DNA of 64,000 nt from Winogradskyella schleiferi (GTDB lineage: Bacteria > Bacteroidota > Bacteroidia > Flavobacteriales > Flavobacteriaceae), in NCBI RefSeq assembly GCF_013394655.1, contig NZ_CP053351.1, positions 1,766,501 to 1,830,500 on the forward strand, written 5' to 3'. The notes below the pieces were generated by a model. It searched no databases, was not told where the DNA came from, and worked only from the letters and a program-made list of their open reading frames with translations. Positions 8,695-17,090 of this stretch are shown piece after piece. The position numbers were made by a program, and so were the translations under genes. Each line of letters starts with the position of its first letter. Within the stretch, counting starts at the first letter, position 1.

Positions 8695-8901
8695 TCTTTT
8701 TTAAAATATACGGTTTCAATTTTTTCTTCACTAAACTTTTCAAATTCAAGACTAATTAGGTAAGAAAACCAAAGGTGCATCAATCCATTGTTCTAATTAT
8801 TTTCAACAAAATATAGCAAAAATTTAGTCATATAGAATTAAGTCTGTATCTTTTATCTCAAAATCGTATGACAACAAATTATTAACAAGTCTTAAAAGTA
8901 T

Positions 8902-9912
8902 ATGGAGAAGCAACAGATTATAACATTTGGTGAGGTGTTACTGCGTATTTCACCGAGAGGTAACAAAACATTTATGCAATCCAATAATGTTGAATTTTAT
9001 TTTGGAGGTACGGAATTAAATGTCAGCATTTCCATTGCTAATTTTGGTGGAAGCGTAAAGCATATTAGTGCTGTTTCTGAAGATTTTATTGGAGATACGG
9101 CTATTTCATATATTCGGAAGTTTGGTGTAAGCACTTCTTCCATAGTGCGTTCTAAACGACCTTTGGGTGTTTACTTTTTGGAAGTTGGAGCTGTAATGCG
9201 ACCAAGCAAAATTTCTTATAATAGATCCCATTCCTCATTTTCTGAAATTTTACCTGCTATGGTCGATTGGGAAAAGGCGTTAAGAAAAGGCAATTGGATG
9301 CATTGGACAGGTATAACGCCTGCATTGACCCAAGGTGCTTACGATACCTTAAAAGAAGGTCTAAAATTAGCCAGGGAAAAAGGGTTGACCGTTTCTGCAG
9401 ATCCGACCTATCGTAGTGGTCTATGGAAATATGGCCAAGATGCCAAGGGAGCATTAACTGAATTATTGCACTATTCCAATATTTTTATTGGTGGTATTAA
9501 TGAAATCAATGAAGTTTTGGGTACCAATTACAGTTATTCTAACGACGATTTCCTGAAAGCAAGTAAACAACTCATGGAAACTTTTCCAACAATCGAAAAA
9601 GTATTTGACAAAATTAGAACTTCCTTAAATTCATCATGGCATAAAATTAGAGCACGAATGTGGAACGGAAAAGAATTCCGTGAAACAGAAGATTTAGAAA
9701 TTACGCACATCGTAGATCGTATTGGAACTGGTGATGCCTTTGCCGCAGGATTAATTCATGGTTTACAACATTATGACGATTATAAAGCTATGCTTTTTGC
9801 AAGTGCTGCCTGCGCCTTAAAACATACCTACGAAGGCGACGTAAACCATAGTGATGTTAATGATGTGGTTAAAATTATTGAAGGGAATATTTCTGGGCGT
9901 TTTGAACGATAG
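8902..9912 (+). CDS. PfkB family sugar kinase, probably 2-keto-3-deoxygluconate kinase
   Basis: A 336-residue PfkB (ribokinase) family kinase. The N-terminal ITFGEVLLRISPRG and the glycine-rich FYFGGTELNVSISIANFGG (PfkB signature 1 region) are present. The C-terminal signature IVDRIGTGDAFAAGLIHG (about residues 270-287) holds the anion hole GTGD with the catalytic Asp. Sequence style and length match proteins annotated as KDG kinases, which phosphorylate 2-keto-3-deoxygluconate in uronate catabolism. No KDPG aldolase or other uronate gene flanks it, so the substrate stays open among PfkB sugars. Confidence 0.8.
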   Translation: MEKQQIITFGEVLLRISPRGNKTFMQSNNVEFYFGGTELNVSISIANFGGSVKHISAVSEDFIGDTAISYIRKFGVSTSSIVRSKRPLGVYFLEVGAVMRPSKISYNRSHSSFSEILPAMVDWEKALRKGNWMHWTGITPALTQGAYDTLKEGLKLAREKGLTVSADPTYRSGLWKYGQDAKGALTELLHYSNIFIGGINEINEVLGTNYSYSNDDFLKASKQLMETFPTIEKVFDKIRTSLNSSWHKIRARMWNGKEFRETEDLEITHIVDRIGTGDAFAAGLIHGLQHYDDYKAMLFASAACALKHTYEGDVNHSDVNDVVKIIEGNISGRFER

Positions 9913-9979
9913 ACATATAATTTTAAACAAAAGAATTAAATTTTAATAAAATCAGTTCTGTTTTTATTAAAGTCAATTC

Positions 9980-10074
9980 TGTCATTCCGAATGAGGTACG
10001 AAGAGGAATCTCACTGTTTTAAGATTTCTCCTCACTCTCCCAATTGCTATACGAATCACTCTATTGAAATGACA
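9980..10074. repeat. REP-like intergenic element with TGTCATT/AATGACA ends
   Basis: The element begins TGTCATTCCGAATGAGG and ends GAAATGACA, so its ends can pair, and it contains GAGGAATCTC and AGATTTCTCC. Such GTCATT...AATGACA elements with an 'aatctc' interior recur between genes in many Bacteroidota genomes. It lies between the convergent kinase and acr3 genes, where it may act as a transcript end. Confidence 0.55.
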
Positions 10075-10163
10075 AAATAATTGTAAAAGCTTATAAAAGC
10101 TAGAGTAAATGAAATGACATTATTGGGTTTTAAACTTTAAATTGATAATAAACAAAGAGTCGA

Positions 10164-11219
10164 CTACTTTCCAGCGATTTCAGGCTTATCATAATACTTC
10201 TTTTTCAACCAAAACGAAACACGAACCAATAAAATCAACGCTGGCACTTCAACCAAAGGCCCAATAACGCCTGCAAATGCCTGGCCTGAATTCAGTCCGA
10301 AAACAGCTATAGCAACGGCAATAGCCAATTCAAAATTGTTTCCTGCTGCAGTGAATGCAACTGCTGTAGTTTTATCATATTCCGCTCCTGTGGCTTTGGT
10401 AAAGAAAAAGCCAATGATAAACATTACGGTGAAATAGACCAATAATGGCACTGCAATGATTAAAACATCCAGTGGGATTTCAACAATTAATTCGCCTTTC
10501 AAAGAAAACATAATCACGATTGTAAATAACAATGCTATCAAAGTTAACGGTGAAATAGTCGGTATGAATTTCTCAGTGTACCACACTTCACCTTTAAGTT
10601 TTACCAAAATAAGCCGGCTCAAAATGCCCAAAGCAAAAGGAATACCTAAATATATGGCAACACTTTCGGCAATCGTGGCTATAGAAATATCTACGATGGC
10701 ACCTTCAAATCCAAAATAGGGTGGAAGTACTGTGATGAAAATCCAGGCGTAAAAGCTATAGGCGAATACTTGGAAAATACTGTTCAAAGCAACCAAGCCA
10801 GCGCCATATTCGCTACTGCCATCGGCTAAATCGTTCCAAACCAAAACCATGGCAATGCAACGTGCCAGACCAATTAATATCAGTCCGACCATATATTCCG
10901 GATAATCACGTAAAAATATAATCGCTAAAAAGAACATCAACACCGGACCAATAATCCAATTGAGGATTAATGAAATGGAAAGTATTTTTGTGTTTCTAAA
11001 TACTTTAGGCAATAAAGCAAAATTAACTTTGGCCAATGGTGGATACATCATGACGATCAACCCAATAGCAATGGGAATGTTGGTACTTCCGCTGCTATAA
11101 GAATTCACGATTTCTGGAAATGATGGAAAGAAATAGCCAATACCTACGCCAATAGCCATTGCGGCAAATATCCAAAGTGTTAAATAACTATCTAGGAAAC
11201 TGAGTTTTTTAGTGGCCAT
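10164..11219 (-). CDS. acr3: ACR3-type arsenite efflux transporter
   Basis: About ten membrane helices in 351 residues, matching the Acr3/bile-acid-symporter fold that exports arsenite across the inner membrane. The conserved helix-4 segment [20 protein letters not shown] contains the Cys that family members need for arsenite. The later [23 protein letters not shown] is the helix-9 signature with the conserved Glu. The frame is open a further 60 codons upstream, but that part would overlap the preceding gene and has no homologous look. The start at [18 protein letters not shown] (ATG at 11217-11219) is therefore chosen, 4 bases after the phosphatase stop. It is the last gene of the ars operon. 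Confidence 0.92.
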   Translation of the reverse strand: MATKKLSFLDSYLTLWIFAAMAIGVGIGYFFPSFPEIVNSYSSGSTNIPIAIGLIVMMYPPLAKVNFALLPKVFRNTKILSISLILNWIIGPVLMFFLAIIFLRDYPEYMVGLILIGLARCIAMVLVWNDLADGSSEYGAGLVALNSIFQVFAYSFYAWIFITVLPPYFGFEGAIVDISIATIAESVAIYLGIPFALGILSRLILVKLKGEVWYTEKFIPTISPLTLIALLFTIVIMFSLKGELIVEIPLDVLIIAVPLLVYFTVMFIIGFFFTKATGAEYDKTTAVAFTAAGNNFELAIAVAIAVFGLNSGQAFAGVIGPLVEVPALILLVRVSFWLKKKYYDKPEIAGK

Positions 11220-11223
11220 TTTT

Positions 11224-11856
11224 TTAGGAATTGATTTGAGAGAAAACGTAAAATAATTCAGTGGCGATTTGTAGACTTCTTTCCCTATATTTTTCAGCTT
11301 GTTGTGGTGTGTTATCGAAAGCCTTTGGATCTTCAAAAGTAATTGGAATTCGTTTTTCAGCTCCCAAAACAAGAGGACAAGCTTCGTTGGCAGAATCACA
11401 GGTCATAATGGCTGCAAACCTAGATTTTGGATTAAAGTCATCATCCAATTTTTTTGAAAATCCGATAACAGGATGTTCATTTTCGGCGTATTTAATACTG
11501 TAAACCGGATTTTCACCTTCGGAAAGTGTTTTAATTTCGAAACCGGAATTCTGTAAAGTTTCAGCCGCCATCGGAAAAAGTGCTGTGGCTTCCGTTCCTC
11601 CAGAATAACAGAACACATTTTTAATATTAAAGTAATGTGCCATGGTTTGTGCCCAAACTTGAGACAAATGACTGCGTCGCGAATTGTGCGTGCATATGAA
11701 ATTGAGACGGATTTCCGCATCATTTGAAACTTTGGACTGAATAAATTCAGTCAAATGTTGTAAAACTGCTTTTCGGTCTTCTGAAATAGTCTCAGGATTT
11801 AGTGCCTTAATTATAGATGCTATTCCTGAAAACAAGGTTGATGGTGTGGCTATCAT
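11224..11856 (-). CDS. arsC: Low-molecular-weight phosphatase-type arsenate reductase
   Basis: A 210-residue protein of the low-molecular-weight tyrosine phosphatase fold. The P-loop CTHNSRR (CX5R, about residues 50-56) carries the nucleophilic Cys. A second redox Cys is probably in [15 protein letters not shown] (about 151-165). The order P-loop, central strands and C-terminal WEDPKxFDxT-like region ([19 protein letters not shown]) fits the thioredoxin-coupled ArsC group. It reduces arsenate to arsenite for export by the Acr3 encoded next. It lies 18 bases after the DUF6428 gene in the same operon. About 40 N-terminal residues precede the usual fold, longer than in the shortest members. Confidence 0.88.
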   Translation of the reverse strand: MIATPSTLFSGIASIIKALNPETISEDRKAVLQHLTEFIQSKVSNDAEIRLNFICTHNSRRSHLSQVWAQTMAHYFNIKNVFCYSGGTEATALFPMAAETLQNSGFEIKTLSEGENPVYSIKYAENEHPVIGFSKKLDDDFNPKSRFAAIMTCDSANEACPLVLGAEKRIPITFEDPKAFDNTPQQAEKYRERSLQIATELFYVFSQINS

Positions 11857-11874
11857 TTTTTGAATGTTATAAGT

Positions 11875-12342
11875 TTAGCAGCAATTTCCGCTTGGTGAGC
11901 AACAAGGTTCATCGTTAAGTTCCGCTAATTTTACTTTTGGTTTTTCAACGGGAACACCGCATTGGTCTTTTGCCAAACAATCGGTTTGTTTATTGGTTAA
12001 TAGGAAATGTTTGCCGTCAAAGTCCAATCCGAACTTTCCAATGGTATCGCCTTGATATTCTACTTCGATTTCTAAATCTTCGATACCCAAAACCTTTTCT
12101 GATAACTCAATAATATCTACTAATTTTTCAGGATGTAATCGGTGGTCATAGTCGTTGGCATTCCATAGTTGAAAGTTCACGACTTCTTCGTTTCTTACCG
12201 TGCCACCACAATCAATGAAGTGTTTTGTGATTTTTCCAACTTCTGTCACGTGAAAATGGTTAGGGACTAATTCGCCATTTGGCAATTGAAACGAAATCGT
12301 TTCCAGTTGGTTCAGTTTGTTTTTTACTTCTGATAATTTCAT
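11875..12342 (-). CDS. DUF6428 family protein of the ars operon
   Basis: A 155-residue protein matching the DUF6428 pattern, often encoded between arsR and the arsenate reductase in Bacteroidota. It starts MKLSEVKNKLNQLETISFQLPNG and has conserved NHFHVTEVGKI and FIDCGGTVR stretches. Its C-terminus is Cys-rich (PCCSPSGNCC), with further Cys in TDCLAKDQCGVP. The Cys pairs could bind arsenite or another thiophilic metal, perhaps passing it to Acr3, but this is inference. No biochemical role is established to my knowledge. It lies between arsR (32 bases) and arsC (18 bases). Confidence 0.8.
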   Translation of the reverse strand: MKLSEVKNKLNQLETISFQLPNGELVPNHFHVTEVGKITKHFIDCGGTVRNEEVVNFQLWNANDYDHRLHPEKLVDIIELSEKVLGIEDLEIEVEYQGDTIGKFGLDFDGKHFLLTNKQTDCLAKDQCGVPVEKPKVKLAELNDEPCCSPSGNCC

Positions 12343-12374
12343 TTTTTATGTATTTAATATGTTTATGGTAATTT

Positions 12375-12707
12375 TTAACAGCAACTTCCTTTTTCAGAAA
12401 TATCCTGATCCAAAAACTGATGCATCACTGCTTTCATTTTGGTCCAATTTTCGGTATCGATGCAATAGCAAACACTTGTGCCTTCTACGTTACCTTTTAT
12501 GAGACCTAAATGCTTCAATTCTTTAAGATGTTGGGATATGGTTGGTTGTGCCAATCCGATTTCGTTTACTAAATCGCCACAAACACAAGTGTTAATTTTA
12601 AATAAATGTTGTAAAATAGAAACTCTCGCAGGATGCCCAAATACTTTGGCAAATAGTGCAATTTCGTTTTGTAAATCGGTAAACATTTCGGTTTTTGCTA
12701 ATCCCAT
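12375..12707 (-). CDS. arsR: ArsR family metalloregulator
   Basis: A 110-residue winged-helix repressor and the first gene of the ars operon. The metal-site segment INTCVCGDLVNEIG corresponds to the ELCVCDL motif of ArsR/SmtB proteins. The recognition helix is in LAQPTISQHLKELKHLGLI, and the wing carries VEGTSVCYCI. Further Cys residues (CYC and a final SCC) may add arsenite ligands. It probably represses its own operon and releases DNA on binding arsenite. A candidate operator lies 36-62 bases upstream. Confidence 0.92.
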   Translation of the reverse strand: MGLAKTEMFTDLQNEIALFAKVFGHPARVSILQHLFKINTCVCGDLVNEIGLAQPTISQHLKELKHLGLIKGNVEGTSVCYCIDTENWTKMKAVMHQFLDQDISEKGSCC

Positions 12708-12742
12708 GTTGCTTTTTATTTGTTCATTGCAATATTACGATT

Positions 12743-12769
12743 AATAATCCAATTTTTCATAAGATTATT
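12743..12769. promoter_or_regulatory. Candidate ArsR operator
   Basis: A perfect inverted repeat, AATAATC (12743-12749) and GATTATT (12763-12769), with a 13-base spacer, lies just upstream of arsR. On the minus strand a near-consensus -7 box (TAATATTG, 12730-12737) sits between it and the start. ArsR proteins bind dyads near their own promoters; this assignment comes from position and symmetry only. Confidence 0.5.
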
Positions 12770-12813
12770 GCTAAAAATTATACGAAATAAATATATGTGA
12801 ACGGTTCTAGAAT

Positions 12814-13164
12814 TTAATTAAACCAAACCGCATAGCCTTCACGTCTCAATTCCAATGCAATTTGTTCTTCAGCCGTCATGGCTTCGGCTCGTGTAAAAAA
12901 GGGATCAATATGATTGAAAAGACTTGGACGCAAATAGGTACCATATTTCTCAACAATATTCGATGATATTTTATGACCTTTTTTGTTACGATGGCCTGTT
13001 TTATGCTGGAGGAAGCGCTCTTTAGGTGTTTTACTGGTCATACCAACATATAAACATTCCAACACACCATTAAACTGTGGATTTGCATTTCTGAACTTTG
13101 TGTTTTCGGTATAAACACGTTTGGAAAGTTCTATGACGTAAATGGTGTAGAGGGTTTTGGGCAT
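12814..13164 (-). CDS. Small GIY-YIG-like domain protein
   Basis: A 116-residue protein. The segments YTIYVIEL near the start and CLYVGMTSKTPKERFLQHKTG (about residues 36-56) resemble the GIY-YIG nuclease core (YxVYVGxT...R..EH). It lacks a clear downstream catalytic Glu/Asn in the usual context, so it may be a binding protein or a degenerate nuclease. It ends LELRREGYAVWFN. It lies 6 bases downstream of an acetyltransferase gene on the same strand, probably co-transcribed. Homologues exist in marine Flavobacteria, but no role is known to me. Confidence 0.5.
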   Translation of the reverse strand: MPKTLYTIYVIELSKRVYTENTKFRNANPQFNGVLECLYVGMTSKTPKERFLQHKTGHRNKKGHKISSNIVEKYGTYLRPSLFNHIDPFFTRAEAMTAEEQIALELRREGYAVWFN

Positions 13165-13170
13165 ATTGGT

Positions 13171-13740
13171 TTATGGGTGCTGAATTGGTTTTTGCCTAAA
13201 AGTTGAACCTTTAAAATCAACATCTAAAGTTCGGTAGTAATGCAATAGCTCCTCATCATTGTTTGGAAGTGTGCCCTTTCCTATGATTTTAAAGCCTAAG
13301 CGTTCTAAAAGTTTTCTTGATGCCAAATTAGCTTCAAGTGTATAAGCGCTTAATTCTTTTAAACTATACTCGTTTTTTGCGGCCATCATTAATTCATTGG
13401 CAGCTTCAAACGCATAACCATTGCCTTCATAAGCGGGCAGAAATGCAAAACCTATATCAGGATCCGTTTTACCTTCTCGATGGTATAAACCACAAGTGCC
13501 AAGTTTTATTTGGTCTGCTTTTCTAATGATAACGTTGTTGCCATAACCATAAGTTTCGAGCTGAGGCAATGCTTTTTCTTTGACGTAGTTTGCTGCTTCC
13601 TCAACTGTTCTCACGTTTCTATCGCCAATGTTTTTAATCCATTTTGGTGTGTTCATTAACTCTAGGATAAATTTGGAATCTTTAGGAGCGACTGGTCTTA
13701 TGGTTAGTCTTTTGGTCTGTAATGGTTTGTGTTTTGGCAA
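13171..13740 (-). CDS. GNAT family N-acetyltransferase
   Basis: A 189-residue acetyltransferase of the RimJ/RimL branch. It starts with QTKRLTIRPVAPKDSKFILELMNTP. The acetyl-CoA binding part is IGFAFLPAYEGNGYAFEAANELM (about residues 96-118), followed by LEANLASRKLLERLGFKIIG (motif B). The substrate is unknown. It is first in a two-gene unit with the GIY-YIG-like gene. Confidence 0.85.
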   Translation of the reverse strand: MPKHKPLQTKRLTIRPVAPKDSKFILELMNTPKWIKNIGDRNVRTVEEAANYVKEKALPQLETYGYGNNVIIRKADQIKLGTCGLYHREGKTDPDIGFAFLPAYEGNGYAFEAANELMMAAKNEYSLKELSAYTLEANLASRKLLERLGFKIIGKGTLPNNDEELLHYYRTLDVDFKGSTFRQKPIQHP

Positions 13741-13937
13741 ATTTTAGATAATTAGGAATTCGATTGGTTTTTTGAGTTTAACAATAAATTATTTTTTAAA
13801 AGAGATTAGCACTTAGCTTAAAGTAACTAATTTAATAAATAAAATTAGAATTGAATTGAAATGAATTTTGGATCTTATAAAATTAAAACCACTGATGCGC
13901 TAAAAATTTCTTTTAATAAATTCAAATTATAGATTTT

Positions 13938-15026
13938 TTATTCTCGTCTGAGTTGCTGGAAACCACTAATTTCAGCAATTGCATTAAAAACATCATCTTG
14001 ATCTGACTTTTTATTCCAACCTTTTTGCGCTAATTCAGCTCTAACTTCACTTTCAAATTTGCCCATCTCGAAAAGATAAATGGCATATTCAAGAACTTCT
14101 CCTGGGATTTTATCGATAGTATATTTCGCAGTATTTATTGCAACCGTGCCAATCGCAATAAAATACGGGAAAACCATTTGAAAAATCCAACTTAGAGTCA
14201 AACCAATCCAGCCTGTGTTTAATTCCTTAATTGTTAACCCATGTTCAAATCGTATTTTCATAAATTCAAAAAATCCAAGATCGAAAATATTATTTTCTGC
14301 AATTATAAATTGATATTGAGTAAAATGATTAGTTATAAACATAACAAGCATTATTCCTACAATCATAAACTGAGTTGTTCTAAGTTCTAGAAAATTAGCA
14401 GTCTTTAAAACTTGACTAAATAAATAGCCAATTCCAATTCCAATTCCTAGTTCATAAAGCCCAATGAAATAGATAAAATTGTGAGTTAGGAAGGCAATTA
14501 ATAACCCAAATAATATTGCAATGACCAATCCGCCAACAATTGAGAGTATTAAATTAGGTTTGGCAGTTTTCTTTGGTTGTGGTAATTCAGTTGGAATAAC
14601 ATAATCTGCCCAACTGTTTTGTTTTTCATATTCAGTTTCTAATTCAACGAGTTTTCCACTTTCTTTATATTCAGATTCTAACTTTTTGAAAAGAGCAATA
14701 AATAAACCGGTTCGTTTTGAGTTTTTTCCAAAATCTATAAAATTTCCTTCGATTGTTTTGCTATGAACGTTTATCTTACCTGTTGCTTCTTTTGTAATCG
14801 TTAGTTTCTCGGTTAGCTTGTTCCAAGACCCTTTACGTTTTGCCTCTACAGAATTTTTATTTGTAAAAACAATTGGCCATTCCAATTTTTCAAAAACCGC
14901 TATAGTTAATGGTATTATTTGACTTTCTTTAATATCTGTTTTAAAAGATTCAGAGAATTCGGGTTTGTATTTAAAACTGTATTTTCTTTTTATTTCAAAT
15001 TCTAGGTTTTCTAATTCTATGTCCAT
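13938..15026 (-). CDS. Unknown protein: soluble N-domain plus membrane domain
   Basis: A 362-residue protein. Residues 1-130 are soluble, rich in Lys and Glu, and resemble a beta-rich domain (WPIVFTNKNSVEAKRKGSWNK, then LTITKEATGKINVHSKTI). Five or six hydrophobic segments follow from about residue 153 to 300, including a glycine-rich helix (LYELGIGIGIGYLF). A short helical cytoplasmic tail ends the protein (ALAQKGWNKKSDQDDVFNAI). I recognise no catalytic motif. The gene stands alone, with a probable gene remnant upstream at 15087-15224. Codon use looks like its neighbours. Confidence 0.55.
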   Translation of the reverse strand: MDIELENLEFEIKRKYSFKYKPEFSESFKTDIKESQIIPLTIAVFEKLEWPIVFTNKNSVEAKRKGSWNKLTEKLTITKEATGKINVHSKTIEGNFIDFGKNSKRTGLFIALFKKLESEYKESGKLVELETEYEKQNSWADYVIPTELPQPKKTAKPNLILSIVGGLVIAILFGLLIAFLTHNFIYFIGLYELGIGIGIGYLFSQVLKTANFLELRTTQFMIVGIMLVMFITNHFTQYQFIIAENNIFDLGFFEFMKIRFEHGLTIKELNTGWIGLTLSWIFQMVFPYFIAIGTVAINTAKYTIDKIPGEVLEYAIYLFEMGKFESEVRAELAQKGWNKKSDQDDVFNAIAEISGFQQLRRE

Positions 15027-15086
15027 TTTAGGAATATTGGTAGAGCTTTTTTTTATGGTTTTTACTTTAAGTTTCTTACTTCGTTG

Positions 15087-15224
15087 TTAGAATTGTGTTG
15101 GCCATTCAGAATTTAAGCTCTCAATCCATTTTAACATTACGATTCCAATACTACTTTTTATAGTTTCATCGGAATTTTCGTCAATGCACTCTGTCAAATT
15201 TTGATATTCTTGAGAATTGCTAAT
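15087..15224 (-). pseudogene. Probable gene remnant (3' end)
   Basis: A 45-codon frame on the minus strand, closed upstream by a stop at 15225-15227 and with no start codon except an internal Met. Its translation (…YQNLTECIDENSDETIK and then MLKWIESLNSEWPTQF at the end) has the composition of a real soluble protein, not a random AT-rich frame. The rest of the 15027-15335 gap shows no gene. It is best read as the surviving tail of a lost gene. Confidence 0.4.
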
Positions 15225-15335
15225 TTATTGGCATGTGTGAGTAATGTTCAATAAATATTTATAGGTCAAGTAATTTTAAGATTTACACAATTATTTTAAA
15301 GGATAAATCAAGATTACTAATAAAAAAAATAAAAC

Positions 15336-16625
15336 TTACTTCAACAAAAAACCCTTCAATTCCTCATAAGTACCAATCTTTGTTGCCACTTTTTCCTTAT
15401 CCATAACCGCTTCAATTTGAGGAGGTAAATCTATATTCTCTTTAATAACGTCTTCTACCACATCCAAAAATTTTGTTGGATGTGCCGTTTCTAAAAACAC
15501 CACATGAGCTTCGTTGTTCTTTAAATAGTCTTTTGCGCCTAAATAACCAACGGCTCCATGCGGATCTGCCACATAATTGAAGTCGCTATAGAGCTCCAAT
15601 AGTGCTTCCCTGGTTTCATTGTCTGTATAACTAAACGATGATAAATTCGATTTTAAAGTCTCAAAATCATTATTGTGCAATTCCTGGATTCTAATAAAAT
15701 TACTTGGATTTCCAACATCCATCGCATTACTAATGGTTTGGATGGATGGTTTAGGACTGTAGGTTTGGGAAAGCATATAATTAACCACAGTAGCATTGGC
15801 ATTGTTGGAAGCAATAAAATGCTTAACAGGCAAACCTAATTTTTGAGCGACCATACCAGCACAAATGTTGCCGAAGTTACCACTTGGCACCGAAAACGCA
15901 ATGTCTTTATACTTAGATTTTAGTTGCTTGTAGGTAAAAATAAAATAAAAAAGCTGTGGCAGCCAACGTGCAATATTTATGGAATTCGCAGAGGTTAATT
16001 GCATTTTGCTCGTCAATTCTTTATCCATAAAAGCTTGTTTTACCATGTCTTGGCAATCGTCAAAAACACCATCAACTTCCAGAGCAGTAATGTTTTGTCC
16101 TAAGGTGGTCAATTGCTTTTCTTGGATGTCACTCACTTTTCCACTAGGATAGAGGATAACCACATTCACACCTTTTACACCTAAAAACCCATTAGCGACT
16201 GCACCTCCTGTATCGCCAGAAGTGGCCACTAAAACTGTAATATCATTGGTATTTGTTTTGTTGAAATAGCCTAAACATCTTGCCATAAAACGCGCACCAA
16301 CATCTTTGAATGCCATGGTTGGACCGTGAAATAATTCGAGCGTAGAAATGTTCTTATTTATTTCTACCACAGGAAAATCGAAACTTAAGGTTCCTTCAAC
16401 AATAGTTTTTAGAATGTCCTCTGGAATTTCTGGAACAATGAATTGTCTGATGGCTTCCAATGCAATTTCTGCATTCGATTTATCTTCGATATTTTCAAAA
16501 AACGAAGCCTCTAAAGGTGTTATCGATTCAGGAAAATATAAACCTTTGTCTGGAGCCAATCCTCTGACAACGGCTTCTTCAAAGGTTGTATTAGGTGCTT
16601 TTTTGTTTAAACTGTAGTATTTCAT
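15336..16625 (-). CDS. thrC: Threonine synthase
   Basis: A 429-residue pyridoxal-phosphate enzyme converting O-phosphohomoserine to threonine, the last step of the pathway. The PLP lysine lies in HGPTMAFKDVGARFMAR (about residues 94-110). The phosphate-binding loop is seen in VATSGDTGGAVANGF, and SVPSGNFGNICAGMVA gives a second family signature. The N-terminal MKYYSLNKKAPNTTFEEAVVRGLAPDKGLYFPE is typical of the long bacterial class. It is the distal gene of a thrA-thrB-thrC set but is separated from thrB by an inserted four-helix-bundle gene. Confidence 0.95.
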   Translation of the reverse strand: MKYYSLNKKAPNTTFEEAVVRGLAPDKGLYFPESITPLEASFFENIEDKSNAEIALEAIRQFIVPEIPEDILKTIVEGTLSFDFPVVEINKNISTLELFHGPTMAFKDVGARFMARCLGYFNKTNTNDITVLVATSGDTGGAVANGFLGVKGVNVVILYPSGKVSDIQEKQLTTLGQNITALEVDGVFDDCQDMVKQAFMDKELTSKMQLTSANSINIARWLPQLFYFIFTYKQLKSKYKDIAFSVPSGNFGNICAGMVAQKLGLPVKHFIASNNANATVVNYMLSQTYSPKPSIQTISNAMDVGNPSNFIRIQELHNNDFETLKSNLSSFSYTDNETREALLELYSDFNYVADPHGAVGYLGAKDYLKNNEAHVVFLETAHPTKFLDVVEDVIKENIDLPPQIEAVMDKEKVATKIGTYEELKGFLLK

Positions 16626-16641
16626 GGTTATTTTGGACAGA

Positions 16642-16661
16642 AGACGGAAGACGGATGACCG
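16642..16661 (+). repeat. Left inverted repeat flanking the four-helix-bundle gene
   Basis: AGACGGAAGACGGATGACCG. Its inverted partner is at 17071-17090, with 17 of 20 bases matching. The pair brackets the four-helix-bundle gene between thrB and thrC. Confidence 0.65.
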
Positions 16662-16678
16662 AATGCCGATGTTTGTAT

Positions 16679-17035
16679 TTAGTGAATATTTCTTTTAAAT
16701 GCCGCCATTTTATTCATTAAATGGAAAGCTGAATTGTATAATTCTATGAAAGTTTCTTCTGGAATATAATTTCGTCTTTTTGCTTTAAACAAGCAGGTTA
16801 CGACCTCTGCTAATGAACGAATTGAATATCCAATAAATTTGCGTTGTTCAGGATTGGATTGACCAATTGACCCTTCGGAAATATTAAGAGCAACAGAATC
16901 CACAGCTCTCATAATTTGTGACGTTAAATTAAATTTTTCTTTATCTGGAAATCGTTGAGAAACGTCATTTATAACTTCGCCGTAATCCATAGCGTCTTGC
17001 CAGATAATCAACTTTTCAAATTTAAATTTATTCAT
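16679..17035 (-). CDS. Four-helix-bundle protein (S23/IVP family)
   Basis: A 118-residue protein of the family found in 23S rRNA intervening sequences and related to the Avd accessory protein of diversity-generating retroelements. Signatures are FEKLIIWQDAMDYGEVINDV, FNLTSQIMRAVDSVALNISEGS, and RSLAEVVTCLFKAKRRNYI. These proteins form pentameric helical barrels that bind nucleic acid; the cellular role of stand-alone copies is unknown. Here it is inserted between thrB and thrC in the operon's orientation and bracketed by inverted repeats (16642-16661, 17071-17090), which suggests a transferable unit. Confidence 0.88.
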   Translation of the reverse strand: MNKFKFEKLIIWQDAMDYGEVINDVSQRFPDKEKFNLTSQIMRAVDSVALNISEGSIGQSNPEQRKFIGYSIRSLAEVVTCLFKAKRRNYIPEETFIELYNSAFHLMNKMAAFKRNIH

Positions 17036-17070
17036 AATTTCTATTTTTTACTCGCTGCCATTTTCATCTT

Positions 17071-17090
17071 CCGTCATCAGTCTTCCGTCA
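17071..17090 (-). repeat. Right inverted repeat, overlapping the thrB 3' end
   Basis: On the minus strand TGACGGAAGACTGATGACGG, matching 17 of 20 bases of the left repeat. The thrB stop codon (17077-17079) lies inside it, and the last residues of ThrB (MTED) are encoded mostly by the repeat. Confidence 0.65.

Noticed and set aside
11220..11399. 60-residue N-terminal extension of the Acr3 transporter
   Set aside because: It would overlap the arsenate reductase gene in another frame, and Acr3 proteins begin near [13 protein letters not shown].
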